NCBI GenBank assembly: GCA_008931825.1
Contig: QXVZ01010945.1
Location: forward strand, 84,594 to 148,593
Direction of reading: 5' to 3'
DNA: 64,000 nt
DNA from: Phallusia fumigata
Lineage: Eukaryota; Chordata; Ascidiacea; Phlebobranchia; Ascidiidae
The stretch's first letter is position 1, and the number at the start of each line of letters is the position of its first letter. The position numbers were made by a program, and so were the translations under genes. A model generated the notes under the pieces. The model had not been told where the DNA came from. It saw nothing but the letters and a program-made list of their open reading frames with translations, and searched no databases. Shown piece after piece: positions 62,050 through 64,000 of this stretch.

Positions 62050-63200
62050 CTTTTATGAACTTCTGCAAGTTCTTCGTCTTTTTCGTTGTTGATTCTTTCC
62101 AGTTCCAACTTTCGGAGGAACAAAACTAGATCTTCATTGAAATAATTTATTAGGTTTTAGGTAGCATCGCATTGAACTCCTAAACTAAGGACTTTTAATG
62201 TTTGAAATGCAGACGTTCCTCACCTGTGTTTTGCTCTCAACTCCGATAACTCGGATTTCATCCGTTGGTTCTCTTCTTCTGTGATCACAAGTCGATCCGC
62301 AAACTCTTGTCGGATCACCTCAGAAACGTTCCCACGCTCTTCCACAAGTTCTTTTTATCTGGAAGACAATGAAAGATTTGAAACAAGAATGTATGAAATG
62401 TTAGGAAAAGGTGGTGAAAATAGGCAGAAACCAAAGTAAATCTCATAAAAAATACTTTCATCTTTTAGATGTAGTAAATTGTGTTGAAGATTTTGTTCAA
62501 TTCCTAAAGTAGTTTTTTTTCTTACAAACATAGAGATACTGGTCCAAAAACTTGATGAAAGCGATGTCATATTTGCAATGCTTTAGCAAGAGTTTACCTG
62601 TTGGTTCAATACAGTTTGATCTGTTAAAAGTTGCACTATAATCCACGAAAAAGAAATGCATGCCCGTATTTCTATATGGGATTTGGCCAAAACGGTTCTA
62701 GACTAGAGTAAGGAATGTAAAATACCAGGATTCTTGGCGTAGTTATATCGACCATGGTATAAAACTAACACTGATATTTGCATGGGAAAATTTGATACTG
62801 GGATCTGCCCTTAAGCTTTCATGCAGGTCAACGACAAAGGCTCACTCATATATGAATCACAGCATGTCAGGCCTGCAAGAGGCGTTATACCAAAACAATG
62901 TCGGATTTCCAAGCATTTTCTTTTAGTCAGGCGCATAATAGAAATATCTTGCCTCCTGCGGCGGTGGGATTCGAACCCGCGACAGCAAGCTATCCAAAGT
63001 CGTAAAGTTCACAGTACGTCAAGCCTACAAATAGCGTTATCTATATCATACGGGTATTCATTGATGAAAATATATGCCGGTGGATCATATACCTTCAACA
63101 TATCAGTGACTTCTTGTTCTTTTTGTTTACACAGACTTTGAAGTTGGAGATTTTCACTTTCTATCTGATTAAAACCCGTTTTCATCGAATTGTATTTCTC
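62050..63200 (-). CDS. Partial coiled-coil protein gene
   Basis: Three minus-strand exons, 5' to 3': 63200-63093 (NSMKTGFNQIESENLQLQSL; phase 0 at both ends), about 62345-62224 (VIRQEFADRLVITEEENQRM) and 62125-62050 (LELERINNEKDEELAEVHKR). All are heptad-rich, charged and cysteine-poor, typical of a long coiled coil such as centrosomal or cytoskeletal proteins. Donors are good; the acceptor of the middle exon is unclear and its phase does not join cleanly to the last exon, so an exon may be missed. A further exon may lie near 63.9-64.0 kb (RIKQLESARIG). The gene continues beyond the right edge. Specific identity not established; a CEP112-like protein is one guess. Confidence 0.4.
62830..62995 (-). 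repeat. tRNA-derived SINE, family B copy
   Basis: Reverse of the 15.9 kb copy: cggtgggattcgaacccgcg (B-box complement) and gcctgcaagaggcgttatac. Confidence 0.6.
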
Positions 63201-63462
63201 CTAAGACGAAATTTATTGACTTCTGTTAGTCTAGGTCACCACTAGTGGGCCCTAAAGAGATTTTGATTGAGACACAGAGCTATTTTGAACAGACTACATA
63301 TGTCTAGCTTTTTGGAATATAACGTTTTCTAAATTTTGATGCCAAAAACGGCGGTGCCAGTTTGTTACTGTTTAATTATTTTTGACGTAATACACCTATA
63401 CTATAAATAACATTGTGCTGACACTTGAGTTTTAAAGAATTGTGACAAAACTTGATGAAACC

Positions 63463-63698
63463 TTTGCGACCCCTTCCGTTTACACTACGATTTTCGGTGC
63501 GTACCTAAGCTTACTAAATCGAATGCACGTCGTCATTTTTAGCTTACTATGACAGCAGATGACCATAAACTACCACATAAATTTATCGTTGGATTACCTA
63601 GAATTTTTTATTTGATTGGATTTTAAAAGATGTCATCGGCATGAGATTTAAAACTCACTGCATACGAAATTTTGTACAAGTTAAAAATTTGGAGTTCG
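63463..63698. repeat. 235-base direct repeat, copy 2
   Basis: Second copy of the element at 61614, starting tttgcgaccccttccgttta; lies 5' of the coiled-coil exons on the minus strand. Confidence 0.8.
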
Positions 63699-64000
63699 AA
63701 AAAGCCGGAATAAATATAAATTGAAGTTATTAGCCCTTCTGAAATTAATGAGAAAGAAACGGGACACTCATGCCAAAAGATTTGGAAGTTATAGGGTGCA
63801 TCCAATCCTACAGGCACGCAAACAAGATGGTAAGAAGTAATAAGTAAATAAATTTGGGACAAATAGCTTACCATCCCAAATTTTTTCCAAATAAAGTAAC
63901 TTTTTTAAACCAGAAACCCGTACACAGCGATTACACAAACCGATCCGCGCAGATTCAAGCTGCTTGATACGCAGAAACACGCTCGGCAGGCGATCACGCG

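Overview
The window is animal nuclear DNA: AT-rich, split genes with GT-AG introns (one GC-AG), many copies of tRNA-derived and inverted-repeat transposons, and chordate-type orthologues. The tiny-to-moderate introns, a compact single engrailed gene and the repeat landscape fit a tunicate, most likely an ascidian such as Ciona. That assignment is an inference from gene content, not from a marker I can name with certainty.

Layout. 0.8-9 kb (+): four tandem genes for small secreted ten-cysteine proteins of the Ly6/uPAR (LU, three-finger) type, all with four coding exons and intron phases 1-0-0. A fifth member sits alone at 23.5-25.0 kb. 9.6-10.6 kb (-): a C-type-lectin-like membrane receptor whose 5' part is incomplete or damaged. 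13.4-15.6 kb (+): engrailed, in four coding exons, followed by about 8 kb of gene-free, repeat-bearing DNA. 25.9-26.6 kb (+): a candidate orphan secreted protein with a 25-base intron. 29.1-41.9 kb (-): a 26-exon mosaic transmembrane serine protease (long Ser/Thr-rich cytoplasmic region, membrane anchor, SEA-like modules, LCCL, VWA-like, trypsin fold). It is divergent, across 414 bases, to WDSUB1 (WD40-SAM-U-box) at 42.3-48.0 kb (+). 49.2-50.35 kb (+): a single-exon type I membrane glycoprotein of unknown family. 51.3-52.2 kb (+): TMEM60. 52.6-58.8 kb (+): CPT2. 59.4-61.2 kb (-): an intronless DUF294-type nucleotidyltransferase-like gene. 62.0-63.2 kb (-): exons of a coiled-coil protein that runs off the right edge.

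Functionally this is a mixed neighbourhood: a developmental regulator (engrailed), housekeeping genes (CPT2, TMEM60, WDSUB1) and lineage-specific surface or secreted proteins (LU cluster, lectin-like receptor, mosaic protease, orphan glycoprotein). The most novel material is the mosaic protease, the LU cluster, the lectin receptor and the DUF294 gene. Exon borders were assigned by eye from splice consensus plus reading-frame continuity; each multi-exon model listed with full exons closes in frame unless stated.
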